DNA from: Fagopyrum homotropicum
Lineage: Eukaryota > Streptophyta > Magnoliopsida > Caryophyllales > Polygonaceae
Reading direction: 5' to 3'
Assembly: GCA_033239125.1 (NCBI GenBank)
Contig: BSWB01000001.1
Span: 139,639,981-139,703,980 of the forward strand
Length of the DNA: 64,000 nt
Shown: one piece after another, positions 42,907 through 54,779 of the stretch
Layout of the letters: each line of letters starts with the position of its first letter
Position numbering within the stretch: the stretch's first letter is position 1
Notes under the pieces: generated by a model
The model's database searches: none
Seen by the model: only the letters and a program-made list of their open reading frames with translations
Told to the model about the DNA's origin: nothing
Made by a program: the position numbers and the translations under genes

Positions 42907-44777
42907 ATTTTTTTTGAAGGGGTTTTATATTAGTAACAAGATCGGATTTACATAGAGGGGTATCTTACCCAAGGATTACAAAGGGGATAACAGATAGATA
43001 AAAGAAAACGAAGATCTACTAGTTGAGATGAATGCCAAGGATATTGGCCCAAGCAATGGATTCCTGGGATCTGTCCTTCCAATGACTAGAAGAGTGGGTC
43101 TTTGTAACGTTGGTGATACTATGGGCAGAGGTGGTTGTGTGGGTTACTTTGTGGTTGTATATGATGTCATTTTGGACCTTCCATATTAAGTAGATGTAGC
43201 TCGTAATGGTGGAGATTCGAATATGAGTAATCAGATCATCTTTCCGAGGGGAGATATTAGCAATCCAGCTCCAAATATTGTTGATGTAGGGGTAGGGATA
43301 GGGATAGGCAATTCTAAGCCATCTTTATATAAGATCCAAGACCAGCTTGGAGAAGCTGCAATGATGCAGTAAATTGTCTTCATCCTCAATACTAACACAG
43401 CAAAGCTGACAAACATTGTCAATGACAATGTTCCAATTGTAGAGTTTGGATAAAGTAGGGAGACGATTATGGGCAACATTCCATGTAATGAATGTGCATT
43501 TTGGGATGCAAAGACCTCTCCAAATGATGTTATGAAGGAAGGGAGTACTTGGCGGCGTAGGCTTTCAACAAAGATTGTATGCAGTAGTGGTAGAAAATTT
43601 GCCATGGGAGTTTGAAGTGTTGGTGATGAAGTTTGCTCCATTCATGGTAGTGATGATTTCATCCCTAAATCTAAGGATCTGACTCTAAACGAAATTGTGC
43701 TTGTAGCTAGAGTTAAAGGCCCAAATGGACTGACCTTTAAGAATATAAGGTCATCTCCAATAACAAAGGGTTATAATAGCCTTGGGGCTAAATTTTAACC
43801 CTAAAAAATATTTAATATTTATTATTAGTTCAATAATCTCCAATAATAAAAGGGCTAATTTAGCCCTTTATTAATTAAATATTATAAGTATTCATTTTTC
43901 TCTCTCCTGTTCCCAAAAAAGAGAGAACAAATGTGTTTAATATGATGGTCCCAATTGAAGAGTTAAAGGGTGACCTTGAGGGTTATATTTAGCCCTTTGC
44001 ACCACCCTTTAACCCTATAGATTTTTTTTGTTGGAGACCATTTTACAATAAAGTAGGGCTAAAGGGGGCATATAACTCCCCTTATTGGAGATGGCCTAAG
44101 AGTGAACCCAATCAGTCCATAAGTTTGGATGGCAATTTGGCGAATCCAGGTCATAAAGGAGCTTAGCAAGGCAAGCTTTCTTCCATGATAGAATCTCCTT
44201 GAAGTTAAGCCCTCCGTCATCCTTAGAGAGACAAGTTGTATTCCAGGAAACAAGAGCACGTGGGATAGAGTCCTTACCAGCCCAAAGAAAGGAGCGAAGA
44301 AGTGTTTGAATCTTATGAATGACAAAAGAAGGTATAAGCAACATTGAACACCAGTAGTAATAGAGAGACATTAGGATAGAGGAGATGACTTGTTTCCTTC
44401 CTACATAAGATAGGTTCCTCGAGCTCCAAGTGTTGATTTTGTTCGTGATTTTTGTAATGAGGGGTTGGTATTCAGAAGGACGGAGTCTTTTACTCCCCAT
44501 AGGGATGCCAAGGTACGTGAAAGGGAGAGAGCCGATAGTAAGGCTAGCAGCAGTGGCCAAATTATCACGTTTAGGAGCAGTGAGGCCACCAATGTAGATG
44601 GAAGATTTGGAGAGGTTAGTGATGAGACCAGAGTAACGTCCGAAGGAGTCAAGCGTGTGTCTTAGAATATTGATTGAGGTAACATCACCCCTACAGAAGA
44701 GCAAGAGATCATCTGCAAAACAAAGGTGAGTGATACGAGGAGAGGCACATTTAGGGTGGATGTTGAAGTCTGGATTT
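42907..44777 (-). mobile_element. 5'-truncated L1 LINE with nested MITE
   Basis: Minus strand. The tail shows as a T run at 42908-42915. RT: MLFCRGDVTSINILRHTL, TYLGIPMGSKRLR and FLWAGKDSIPRALVSW (44704-44096), with FADD-type sequence just upstream at about 44715; zf-RVT end at 43641-43231 in another frame. Similar to the 35449-40443 LINE. The 5' end at about 44777 joins copia protease sequence. No TSD is visible, so the junction may have been altered. Confidence 0.8.
43749..44096. mobile_element. Tourist-like (PIF/Harbinger) MITE
   Basis: 348 bp. Terminal inverted repeats GGTCATCTCCAATAA and the inverse of TTATTGGAGATGGCC (one mismatch), flanked by TAA on both sides (43746-43748, 44097-44099), the 3-bp TSD of PIF/Harbinger elements. 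AT-rich and non-coding, with internal CTTTAACCCTA / TAGGGTTAAAG-like repeats. Inserted in the zf-RVT part of the LINE. Confidence 0.85.
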
Positions 44778-46974
44778 GCTATAAAACTTGGTTAGTACTC
44801 ATTGAATAAACATTATTACATCTAGGAGCAATAAGCAACACTTCACCCGTCTTTTTGTCTTGAACCTCACATTTATCTGAATCAAACATGACTTTATTTT
44901 CTTTTATCACAAATTTGAGAAATACTTAGCAGATAATATTTCAAACCATCAACCAAATAAACATCATCAATAAAGTTAGATGAATTATAACAAATTTTAC
45001 CAATCCCAATTGTGTCACACTTTCCTTTATCACCAAGAGTAATGGTTCCAGATGATTGCTTCTTTAAATCTGAGAATAAAGAGTTTTTTCCACTCATGTG
45101 TCTTGAGCAACCACTATCTAATATTCATTTGTGCTCCTTTACCTTGGTGATATCCTGCAAAACAGCAAACATCAACCTTTCCGGGTTGACCAAATGGCAT
45201 ATTTTGGTTCATAATCAAGTTCGATCATGTTTGGTGGTCTAGTACCTTTAGGAACCCAGATTTGTTTGACTTGTTTCCTTAAACATAAAGGATAGGTGTT
45301 TCTAATGATTTAAGAATCATTTCTTCTATAAGGACATGTAGATTTAACATGACCCTTTTTTAAAACAGTAGAAGCAAGTAGGCATATGAATGCTTCCTTT
45401 GGCCTTGACAAAAGTGGTGGTAGGTTTTCTAGGAAAGCTCCTATGATAACCTATACCATTTTTGTTAAGGGAGGACTGTTGTTAACCCATCATACTCTCA
45501 AGATTAGCTTTTGAACGAGTAAACTTAATAAGTGCAGCCTTCTGGTCTTGACACGTCAAAGTTAGATCAACTTTCTCTTTCTCTAGATTGATATAGTTTC
45601 GATGAAGGGAGGAGAGGTTGTCCTTGAGAATCAGGTTCTCCGATTCCAAGGCCTTGATATTGTCATCAAGGTCTACTTTTTCTGTGTTAAGATTTTCAAT
45701 CTCTAGAGACATTCACTTAGTTGTTTTTCTTGTTCAAGTAGCTTTTCTTTTAAATAATTTATCCTTATTCTATGTTCCTTATCACATATGATAATATCTT
45801 TAACGAATTATTTCTGGTCAGTTTCAAGTTGAGACATAATTGTACTTACCACATTATCAACATACAAATTTGAATCTTCTTCATGATCGGCCATGAGACA
45901 CAAGTTTGCTTGTTCTTTTTCGTCTTCTGATTCATTTGTTGATTCTGAATCACTCCATGAAGCAACCATAGCTTTCTTCTTTTGATTATTTTTCTTGAAG
46001 TTGGTCCTCTTCTTTTGTGGACAATCCTTCACAAGATGATCTGTTTCACCACATTCAAAACAAGTCAGTACTCTCGTTTTCTTATTAGAGTTAGAAAACT
46101 TACCTCGGGGTTTTGATGCCCGTGGATATTCTCTATTAGAAGATTGTTTCTTAATCTTGAGGATTCTTGCGAGACCCTTAAAAATCATGGCGATTGCATC
46201 TTCTTCATCATCGTCATCACTATCCTCTTCATCAGATGGTAATTCATCTTTTCTTGATTTTAATGCTAAATTCTTGGAGTTGGATGGGAGTTCTCCATCT
46301 TCTTCACCAAGAACCCTTTCATGTGTGATGAGTTTTCCAAGGAGGTCATCAAGAGGAAGAGTTGTGAGATTCTTAGCTTCTTCAATAGCAGTCATCTTTG
46401 GTCCCCACTTGGCTTTAGGTAGGCTCCTTAGAACCTTCCTCACTTTCTCTTCATTTGTGAAGATCTTTCCTAGTGAGTCTAGATTGTTCACGATCTCAGT
46501 GAATCTGGTGAACATTTATTTGACTGTTTCATTTGGATTAATCTTGAATAGCTCGTATTGTCTGAGGAAGATGCTAATCTTTGTTTCCCTGACTTGACTT
46601 GTTCCTTCGTAAGTGACAACAAGCTCGTCCTATATTTCTTTAGCACTCTTGCATGATGAGATGCGATTGAATTCATTGGCATCTAACCCGCAGTATAGTA
46701 GGTTCATTGCTTTGTAGTTCTTTGATACGCTGTCCAGGTCAGTGTGTGTGAAGTCAGCTTCCTTCTTTGGGACTTGGACACCTTCAACCGTTGTCATTGG
46801 AACTTTAGGTCCATTTTGAATGATGCTCCAAAGCTCCATGTCCTGGTCAATAATGAACATACGCATGAGTGCTCTCCAATGAGGAAAGTTATTGCCATAA
46901 AAGAGTGGTGGTCGAGATAAGGATCTTCCTTGAGCAAATCCACCATCACCTACAGGATTCATGATTAGTCTCAC
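44778..46974 (-). pseudogene. Copia Gag-protease, truncated
   Basis: Minus strand, start at about 46974 near the PBS (NPVGDGGFAQGRSLSRPPLF, then NNFPHWRALMRMF). Gag core LLYCGLDANEFNRISSC, VRKVLRSLPKAKW and DDLLGKLITHE. Zinc knuckle CFECGETDHLVKDC is intact (CX2CX4HX4C; 46060). Acidic and coiled-coil spacers follow (LEIENLNTEKVDLDD), then the protease region (HMSGKNSLFSDLKKQ, LVDGLKYYLLSISQ). Three stops (near 46630, 46516 and 45481) and losses in between. Ends against the LINE at 44777, so integrase, RT and RNase H are missing. The long coiled-coil Gag spacer suggests a SIRE/Maximus-like copia; that is inference. Confidence 0.8.
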
Positions 46975-47003
46975 TGATGGTTAAATCAATAAACGTGAGT
47001 CTA

Positions 47004-47015
47004 GCTCTGATACCA
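47004..47015 (-). other. Primer-binding site, initiator tRNA-Met
   Basis: GCTCTGATACCA on the + strand (TGGTATCAGAGC on the minus), two bases from the LTR end at 47018. Confidence 0.85.
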
Positions 47016-47017
47016 AT

Positions 47018-48223
47018 TGAAGAACCGGTAGGTGAAATAAATAAGTTAAAAGATACTCTAGAAGGGGGGTTGAATAGAGTATGAGAACTTTTCGCAAACC
47101 AAATCTCAAGGCCTTGAAACTCCTTTCAAGGGCCTTGATGTCAATTTGTGCTCTTAGTGAAACTTTGATTTCAAGGGCTTTGAAACAACTTTCAAGAGCC
47201 TTGACTTCGTGCTCCTACAAAAACAAAGTTAGTCACAGTAGCAAAATATAGTGCGGAATGTAAAAGATTGACACGAGGATATTTTTACGAAGTTCGGCTC
47301 TAAATAGCCTACTCTCCGTCTCAGGGTATAGCCTTAGGATCTAACTATCTATTATCAGCTTCAAAGATTCCTAGATACAAACTAGAAGAAATCCCCTTCT
47401 CTTACTGTAGCCTTGCTAGGATCTAGCTCCAACTCTCAACCTAGCTATAATAGCCTAGTTACTTCGCAGAGTAACACACACTCTAGTATAACACTATTTA
47501 GATCTTCCAATGGAGCTCTTGTGTTTTCTCTTTCTAAGGGGATAAAGCTTTTGCGTAAATGAGAGAAAGAAAAACAACGAATGAAGATGATTAGGTTGCT
47601 TGAAGACGTAAAGATATTTTCCGTACATGCTTGTGTGTATCTTCTTCTTCGATCATCATCTTCATTTATACTCTTCTATGGAGAGGTCTTCTAGCCGTTG
47701 AAGAGATGAACGTGAAGATGAATCTTCTTCTCCGTGAAGATCGCTTCCTGTTTTGAGATAAGGTAGACGTTGCAAATCTTCAACTCCTGAGACCACACCG
47801 AGTCCTTAGCTCCTTGATCTTCTCGTCCTCTGTTGAATCGAAAGAGAAGATATTTTGCCGCTTTTTGTTTTTTAGAAGATCTTCTGAAAAGATTCTCTAA
47901 ACTTTGGTTGAGATCTTCGGTTGAAAAAGATCTTCCCTAAAATCTTTCTATTTGAGCAAATCTTCTTGGAAAATCTTCTTTGCATTTTAATCCTTGTTTC
48001 GTGCATCTATATATAACTCCAAGGCCTTTGAGATCGTCCCTTTGTAACGCTATCTTCCTTGTCCTTAAGTTATACTTCAAGGCCCTTGAATCCCATATCA
48101 AGGCCCTTGACATTCGATAAGACCTGCACTGAATTCAAACCCACCAAGCATCTAGAGAATATAATCAATACATTGTTAGTATATCCAACTACTACATTTG
48201 TGTTAAGTTTTCAATCCTCAACA
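47018..48223 (-). repeat. 5' LTR of the copia Gag-protease element
   Basis: On the + strand starts TGAAGAACCGG and ends CAATCCTCAACA (about 1.2 kb). A minus-strand TATATATA lies at 48008-48015. CAAGG-CCTTG palindromes occur just upstream of it in transcription sense (48019-48110) and again in the R/U5 part (47104-47200). No second LTR in the window. The right flank is CCTGT; the other TSD copy cannot be checked. Confidence 0.75.
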
Positions 48224-48485
48224 CCTGTAAAACATTATAAACAAGGTGGAGTTTTCATGATATATATTATGTCACACATAAATGTTTGAGCCTTATAAAT
48301 GATTAAAAAAAAGAGAAGATATGAGGATAAACCCTTATGGTCTGCCACAAAGTCTTCCTTCGAGGTTTGTTTAGTCCCAAACTAGTGTATTTTAAAGTAT
48401 AAACCCTACACAATAAGGTAAAAAGAAATTGTTTTAATACTAGATACGAAATTACTTATCTTTAGATAATAGTAGAAAAACATAC

Positions 48486-49738
48486 AAATCAACTAATTGC
48501 TCTGCATCATCATTTTGATGTTCATGCAATGAGTCAATCCAATATACAACCTCTTTGTGAGGGTGTAAAATCAACAACACCCAATGATTCCTACACTTAC
48601 ACAGATAAGGATTTATTTATAACATCGTATGCACATACAAAAGGAATAAATAGAACAATACTAACCCAAAATAACATGGAGTAAAAAATATTCGGGTTTT
48701 TATATCGCCTTTCATGGCCCCAACAATATAAGTAGCTTATTCATTGATTCTCATACCACCACGACTTTTGGAAGAAATTAACATTGGCAAAGAAATTTGA
48801 ATGCCCTATTTGATTGACAATGGGTCTCTAAGAGAAATCTACAGTGATAAAATAATTTAAGCATGAAATAAAGAAAAATAGATTAAGTTAAATCTAGTGA
48901 AAACTAACCTCATATATATTGATATATGACACATTTATAGCTCTTGCTTGCCTAGCCAAATATGAATTTCATTCTTGCCAATGGAGATTTCAAGATGTGA
49001 TCGATTGAAAACCTCCTCGGGAATTTTAACACGATGAGTAGAACCATCTATAAAATCATCTAGCAACCAACGAAAGTCATCGATGAGAATCGGAACTGAA
49101 CCTTTATCCTTTGGTTCAGGAGAAGGTTCTTTGGTTAAGGCCTCTGCATTTTTCTTGTTGCTCAATATTTTTGCGGAGCTCTTCGGTTCCTACTCAATTA
49201 AACAACATTGTCCTTCCGTCCTTATAATTTTGTAAAGCAAAACAGTAGGATATTGTATTTTGACTATGCACATAAGATGAAGAAGTTTCATAGATTACCA
49301 TGATGGGAAACACAAGATGATCATGCCATGCAATAAATTGTCCTACAACTTTTGACAGGGAAGAAACATCTTTAGTAGGGAATGGAACTATCACCCCGCC
49401 TTGACCTTGCATAGTAGTCACTATTTCGACCTTCACTTGACCTTTCTTTAATGGTCGATTGTGCAAATTTATGGTACTTGAAGAGGAATGATACACTAAT
49501 CCTTTTGCTACCTCCATGTCACAGTCGGGCACAAATAACTTGCATTGACTCCATCCTTACAAAGTTAGAATGCTTAGAATGAAAAAAATTAATGTTTAGA
49601 ATTAAACAAGTAAATATATAACATATTTATTAAGGATTGAGACTTACCTATACCTTATTTGGAGAAACACTTACATCTTGATGTGGTGCAGTATCCTTAA
49701 TGGCAGTGCAAGATGTTTTACCATTTTCAGGAGTAGGA
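48486..49738 (-). pseudogene. Ptta/En-Spm plus Ulp1-type gene, 3' exons
   Basis: Minus strand, continuing the gene interrupted at 57711 by the Tekay-like element. Exon-like blocks: 49738-49675 (DPTPENGKTSC, donor GTAAGTG), 49555-49299 (CKLFVPDCDMEVAKG and KVVGQFIAWHDHLVFP, donor GTAATC), 49189-48909 (LIDDFRWLLDDF and IPEEVFNRSHLEISIG, a DUF8039-like region, donor GTTAGT; TAA at 48935-48937 inside it) and 48591-48486 (NHWVLLILHPHKEVVYWIDS, donor GTATG). The last block has the HW and later D of an Ulp1-type cysteine protease. This domain order is typical of plant CACTA-associated genes. The Cys-bearing exon would lie downstream, near the copia insertion, and was not found. Confidence 0.65.
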
Positions 49739-49743
49739 TCAGC

Positions 49744-51348
49744 TATAAGAGCCTTAGTCTTTGGAGCTTAGTTGTCTTGATGAGCCTTAGTGAGCCTTGC
49801 CTTGACCCCTGTTAGCCGTCCCTGCGCACCACCTAGGCCGCCCCTGTGCCCTGGGCCAACCGCCCCTGCGGCTCTATATGAGTGCAGCCGCATTCGTTGA
49901 ATCTTTGACTTGTGCTTTGCGGCTGGCTTCTCCTACAAGTTTCCCTATCCTTCAGATGAGAGGTTTCTTCACCTCATTCTAGCTTCTTCACCCTCTCTAC
50001 GTTCTTCATCTTCTCATCTCTTCTTCCTTGATCTTCTTTGCTTTCTCTTGATCTTGTGTGAGTAAGTTCTTGAGAGTTTGAGTGTGGTTTTGGCCTTGGA
50101 TGATCAAGTGGTTGTTTCTAAGTGTTGTTGGTTTTGTGTTGAGGTGATAGACGTGCTGATGCTCCATAGTTGCAGCTTAGGGCTTGCTGTGGTAAGCTCT
50201 TCTCCTTCATCTCTCTTCTTTCCTTCCTCCTTGCTTCTTTCTTCTTCTTTCTAGCTTAGGATCACAAGCTAAGCTTGTGTGGATCCTTTCCTATACTTTT
50301 GATGATCATATATGCATGTATGTGCAAATATGTTGATATGGTATGTTGAAGAAGTAAAGAGAATCAAGAAAAGGATCGAAGAGAAGTCGGGTCCAACTCT
50401 CTACATAGTTGGCCGCCCCTGCGCCTGACTCCAGCCGCCCCTGCGCCTGCAGTGGACCGCCCCTGCGCCTGGTGTGAGCCCCCTCTGCGCCTCACAGGGT
50501 CAGCCTTGTGCTCTTGCTTCTGTTGGTCATTCCTTGTTGGTATGTCTTCCTTCCTTCCTTTCCTTTGGCCTTGGCTTAGTTGGTAGCTAGGCTAGTGTAG
50601 TTAGGATGTGTTGTATGTTGGAGTTGTGCCTTAGGCCCTTGTGTTGATGTTAAGGTTATGATGTAGGCATCTATGAGCTTGTGGTGGTCTTGAGGTTTAG
50701 TTTGAGGTTATAGGTTGGTTATGATTATGGAGACGAGTCTCCTAACCCTTGTAGTGTATGATGTTGTGTGCCTTGCTATTGCAGGCGTTGATTTCTTCCC
50801 CCAAGGGGAAGCTGTGACGTGGTACTGGATACGAGTGTATGAGGTAAGTCCATAGGACTTACTTAGCGTTCAGATATGGATTTGTGTGATTGTGATGGTT
50901 ATGTGTGTGTTCATATGATTGTGCATTTATAACCTAAACCGGACTAGGATGACCATTGCATGTATGAGATGATCTCATAGGAGGGGACGAGTGACGATCA
51001 CCCCCATGCAAAACTTTTGGGTTACGTTGGATGGGACGGGGTTCTTGAGGCTCCTCGTGTTACAAAAGAAGTTGAATTAGTAATGGAATAACGTAATAAA
51101 AGATAATAAAAGAATATGTGTGGCATTGCATGTATGAGATGTTGATGTGTGTTTGTGCTATTACCTTCATGCTTATCTATTGCTGTAGCTAACGGTGTAT
51201 ACCGTGTTGTAGTTGATCTGTAGGTTAGGAAGACTGCAGAGTGAGCCAAATGTTGTGACCAGCCGAGGACTTCTGTACATTAGGATGCGTGGGTTGGGAT
51301 CTTTTGTATCAGATATTTATGTTTGATGTTTTGTACTCGGCTTTGCGT
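49744..51348 (+). repeat. 5' LTR of the Tekay-like element, 3'-truncated
   Basis: Starts TATAAGAGCCTTAG (TG end mutated to TA) and matches the 3' LTR up to TTTGCGTTTGTA at about 51350, where it jumps straight to the Gag ATG. The 3' LTR continues for a further 165 bases to GGTGTTACA. It also lacks a block of about 90 bases present at 57080-57165. Carries GCCGCCCCTGCG copies before the TATA-like TCTATATGAG (49873-49882) and again at 50412-50491. Confidence 0.85.
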
Positions 51349-51358
51349 TTGTATCCAG

Positions 51359-52663
51359 ATGGTGTGACCAGCTCCCGCTACAGATCCACCAGTGGTGGAG
51401 GAGGATTCTGAGGAGGTTGTTGAGAGCGTAGTTCCAGCTACGAGGAGTGGTGGGTCCAAGAGACAGCCGGCCCATCCAGGCCAGTTTGATGGCTCATACC
51501 GTGTCTCTATGGGTGGATCAAAGTTCAGAGATTATCTTAGGCATTTTGAGGAGGCCATCAGAGCGGGCAGACGAGCCCCAAATCTGCCAAGGCATGAGGG
51601 ATCATCTAAGAGATCCCATGGAGCTACTCAGGTGCCAGCTGCTCCGGTTCGTGTTGTGGAGCCAGCTCGAGTTGTGGAGGAGACCAGAGGGCCTCGACAA
51701 GATACCTAGTTGAAGGCATTCCACTAGCAGGGAGTACCACACTTCTCTGGGGAGATAGGCCTAGAGACTGAGGTGTGGATTGGGCATGTAGACTCAGTTT
51801 TAGAGTCTATATGTTGCCTAGAGGACAAACGGATAGAGCTAGTATAGTTTCTATTCCGTGACCTGGCACACCAGTGATGGAGGACAGTTAGAGAACGGGT
51901 TACCACCTATGAGCAGATGAGGACTATGTTGAGAGAGTAGTTCTGCCCTGCCTCACTGAGGAGGGAGAAACTACAGGACTTCGTGGGGATGGGTTTTGAG
52001 GACGTACCCATTACAGACGCTATTTGCCGCTTCCAAACTGAGCTAGCATTGCTGGGTCCAGCTGCACCATCTGAGGACCAGCATGTGTACCTTTTCGCCC
52101 GTCGTATGAGGGAGAGCACACGCTCATACATGGTGGGATTTCACTGTGACTCATTGGCAGACTACCAAGATCGGGCCTCTACCTATGAGAGAGAGAGAGC
52201 TAGCCAGAGGATGATTCCTCAGATAGGACGGTCTAAGAAGAGACAGCGTACCGCACCGACTGGTGCAAGAGCATCTGCATACGGGCGAGGTCAGACTCAG
52301 GGCCGCTCGAGTGTTCCAGTGTCTACACAGACAGCGGAGAGGGGCCGGCAGTATTACAGCTGCGGGGCATATGGGCATATGAGGGTTGATTGCCCTAGAG
52401 CACCACTGACTTGCTTCTCATGTGGGAAGCCAGGACATAGAGCTACGTTTTGCCGTCAAGGCAAGGCGTCATCACACCAGGGTTCTTCCCCTGCAGGTGT
52501 AGCAAGAGGTGGGAAGAGACCGCCTCAACATCAGATACAGGGACAGCAGAGAGTCCCAAACACACCTGCTACTCAAGGGTCAGCTCCAAGACCGAGTAGA
52601 GGTAGAGGTAGAGAGGCTGGTACTAGTGATGGCCAAGGAGCTCGGGGCAAGTTTTTGAGCTGA
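51359..52663 (+). pseudogene. Tekay-like Gag
   Basis: One frame from ATG at 51359 with six nonsense codons, the first as codon 3 (TGA 51365-51367), others near 51707, 51725, 51845, 51875 and 51939. Readable parts: SYRVSMGGSKFRDYLRHFEE, EEFCP-like FCPASLRREKLQDF, ITDAICRFQTELALLGPAAP and DRASTYERERASQRM. Two zinc knuckles: the first reads YYSCGAYGHMRVDC (first Cys now Tyr), the second CFSCGKPGHRATFC is intact. Gag would form the particle and package RNA. It cannot be made in full. Confidence 0.82.
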
Positions 52664-52689
52664 GGAGTGTTGAGGAGCCGCCAACACCT

Positions 52690-53136
52690 GTTGCTACAGG
52701 TACCATTTTGTTATATGGTTTACCTGTTAGAGTTTTGTTTGATACAGGTGCTACGTATTCATTTATTTTTGCTGCTTGTATTGAGCGTTTGAGTTTGTCC
52801 ACCATAGAGGGGGAACCCTTTACTATAGGGTTACCTTATGGTAGTAGGGTCAGAGGTACCCAAGAGATACGTAGTTGTCCTCTACGCTTAGGGACTCGTG
52901 TATTACTTATTGACTTCTTAGTCATGCCCTTGATGCATGAAGAAGTCATATTAGGTATGGATTGGATGCATAGACACTGTGCGGTGTTAGATGTGGGTAA
53001 GAGGACTGTTACATTCTCTACCGACTTAGGTCAGATAGAGGTGTTTCGGGGTTGGGACCTTGGTCTGTCATCAGTGACGTACGAGCAGCTAGACTTATTG
53101 CACAGGGATGTGATGCCTTCAGGTGCTACGTCATGA
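52690..53136 (+). pseudogene. Tekay-like aspartic protease
   Basis: Reads ILYGLPVRVLFDTGATYSFI with the DTGA active site intact, then GLPYGSRVRGTQEIRSC and LGMDWMHRHCAVLDVGK. Its frame runs on to a stop at 53134, but the true reading changes frame near 53050, where the RT lead-in (ARLIAQGCDAFRCYVM) continues in another frame. One frameshift therefore separates protease and RT. Confidence 0.8.
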
Positions 53137-54620
53137 AAGATGGGGAGAGTCCGGCTTTGGAGGACATACCAGTGGTCTGTGATTTTACAGACGTATTTGT
53201 AGAGCCGTCTAGCTTGCCACCTCAGAGGAGCGTAGATTTCGGTATTGACTTGGAGCCTGGCATGAGACCCATCTCGAAGGCCCCATACCGGATGGCACCT
53301 GTCGAGATGTTGGAGCTGAAGAAGCAACTCGAGGATTTGGCTGAGAAGGGCTTCATACACCCTAGCGTTTCACCATGGGGTGCACCTGTCCTCTTCGTGC
53401 GGAAGAAGGACGGATCATTGAGACTGTGCATAGATTACAGAGAGCTGAACAAGGTGACCATCAAAAATAGGTATCCACTACCTCGTATTGATGATCTACT
53501 TGATCAGCTGTAGGGAGCGATAGTCTTCTCCTGGATCGACTTGCGTTCTGGATATCACCAGCTGAGGGTGAGAGAGCAAGATGTGCACAGGACGGTATTT
53601 CGTACCCGTTATGGACACTACGAGTTTGTAGATGCCATTTGGGCTGACGAATGCCCCAACAGTATTCATGGAGTTGATGAACAGTATCTTCATCGACTTC
53701 CTGGATCAGTTTGTGGTGGTCTTCATTAATTACATTCTGGTGTACTTTCGTAGTAGAGAGAAACATGTTGGGCACTTGAGGACAGTTTTGCAGATTTTGA
53801 GAGATAGAGAGATGTATGCCAAGCTCTCTAAGTGTGAGTTCTGGATGTCCGAGGTTGCTTTCCTTGGACATATCGTCTCCGCCGACGGGATTATGGTAGA
53901 TCCGGCAAAGATCGAGTCTATTGCCACATGGACGACACCGACGAACGTCAAGGAAGTGCGTAGCTTTCTTGGCTTAGCCGGTTATTATAGACGCTTTGTG
54001 GAGGGATTTTTTGTGATTGCCCATCCACTAACGAGTCTTCTGAAGAAGACTACCAGATTTGTATGGACTGACCAATACACTCAGTGTTTTGAGAGTTGAA
54101 GAGGCGTTTGACTTCTGCTCCTGTTTTGGCACAACCAGAGGGTTCTGATGATTTTGTGGTCTACACTGATGCATCCAAGCTAGTCTTGGGGTGTGTGTTG
54201 ATGCAGAGAGGCAGAGTGATTGCATATGCGTCTTGACAACTGAAGACGTATGAGGAGAACTACCCGACTCATGATCTAGAGTTGGCAGCGATAGTTCATG
54301 CTTTGAATATCTAGAGAAATTACATGTATGGTGCCACCTGCTAGATCTTCACAGACCATAAGAGTCTGAAGTACATTTTCACCCATCGGAAATTGAATAA
54401 CCGCCAGCGTCGATGACTTGAGTTGATCAAGGACTTTGACCTTGAGATTTTGTATCATCTTGGCAAGGCGAATGTAGTAGTTGACGCCTTGAGCAGGAAG
54501 ACGCTTCGAGAAAAGGCGATTGCCAGACTTACTGTACAGCCTCAACTTCAGAGAGATCTAGCCTGGCTAGAGATGGCCATCCAGTTTCCTGATGAGGATG
54601 CCCAGTTGTTTGCATAGAGG
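53052..54620 (+). pseudogene. Tekay-like RT and RNase H
   Basis: RT lead DFTDVFVEPSSLPPQRSVDF, fingers WGAPVLFVRKKDGSLRLC, IDYRELNKVTIKNRYPLP, a TAG at 53511-53513, then WIDLRSGYHQLRV (motif A). A frameshift near 53630 leads to MPFGLTNAPTVFMELMN and then FINYILVY where the family has F-I-D-D: both catalytic Asp are gone. Thumb and RNase H follow (VRSFLGLAGYYRRFV; VYTDASKLVLGCVLM; TRP-less LNxRNYMYG). Further stops near 54098, 54236, 54314 and 54417. Catalytically dead. Confidence 0.83.
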
Positions 54621-54779
54621 TTCTACCTGGTCTGTTGGAGGAGATCCAACAGAAGCAGAGGACCTGCCCGACCTTGAAGAGGATTAGAGAGAGGATGTCT
54701 CGTGGAGAGGCACCGTAGTTCTCTATTGGAGCAAATGGAATTATGAGGCGGCATATGATCGTATATGTGTTCCTGCAGA

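Noticed and set aside
42907..44777. TSD for this LINE
   Set aside because: No repeat of useful length between the flanks at 42900 and 44780.
46157..46597. Plus-strand Ser-rich frame
   Set aside because: Antisense of the acidic Asp/Glu stretch in copia Gag.
50400..50500. Regularly spaced GC-rich repeats, CRISPR-like at first sight
   Set aside because: Units vary, spacers are 8-10 bases, and they lie inside both LTRs of a plant retrotransposon.
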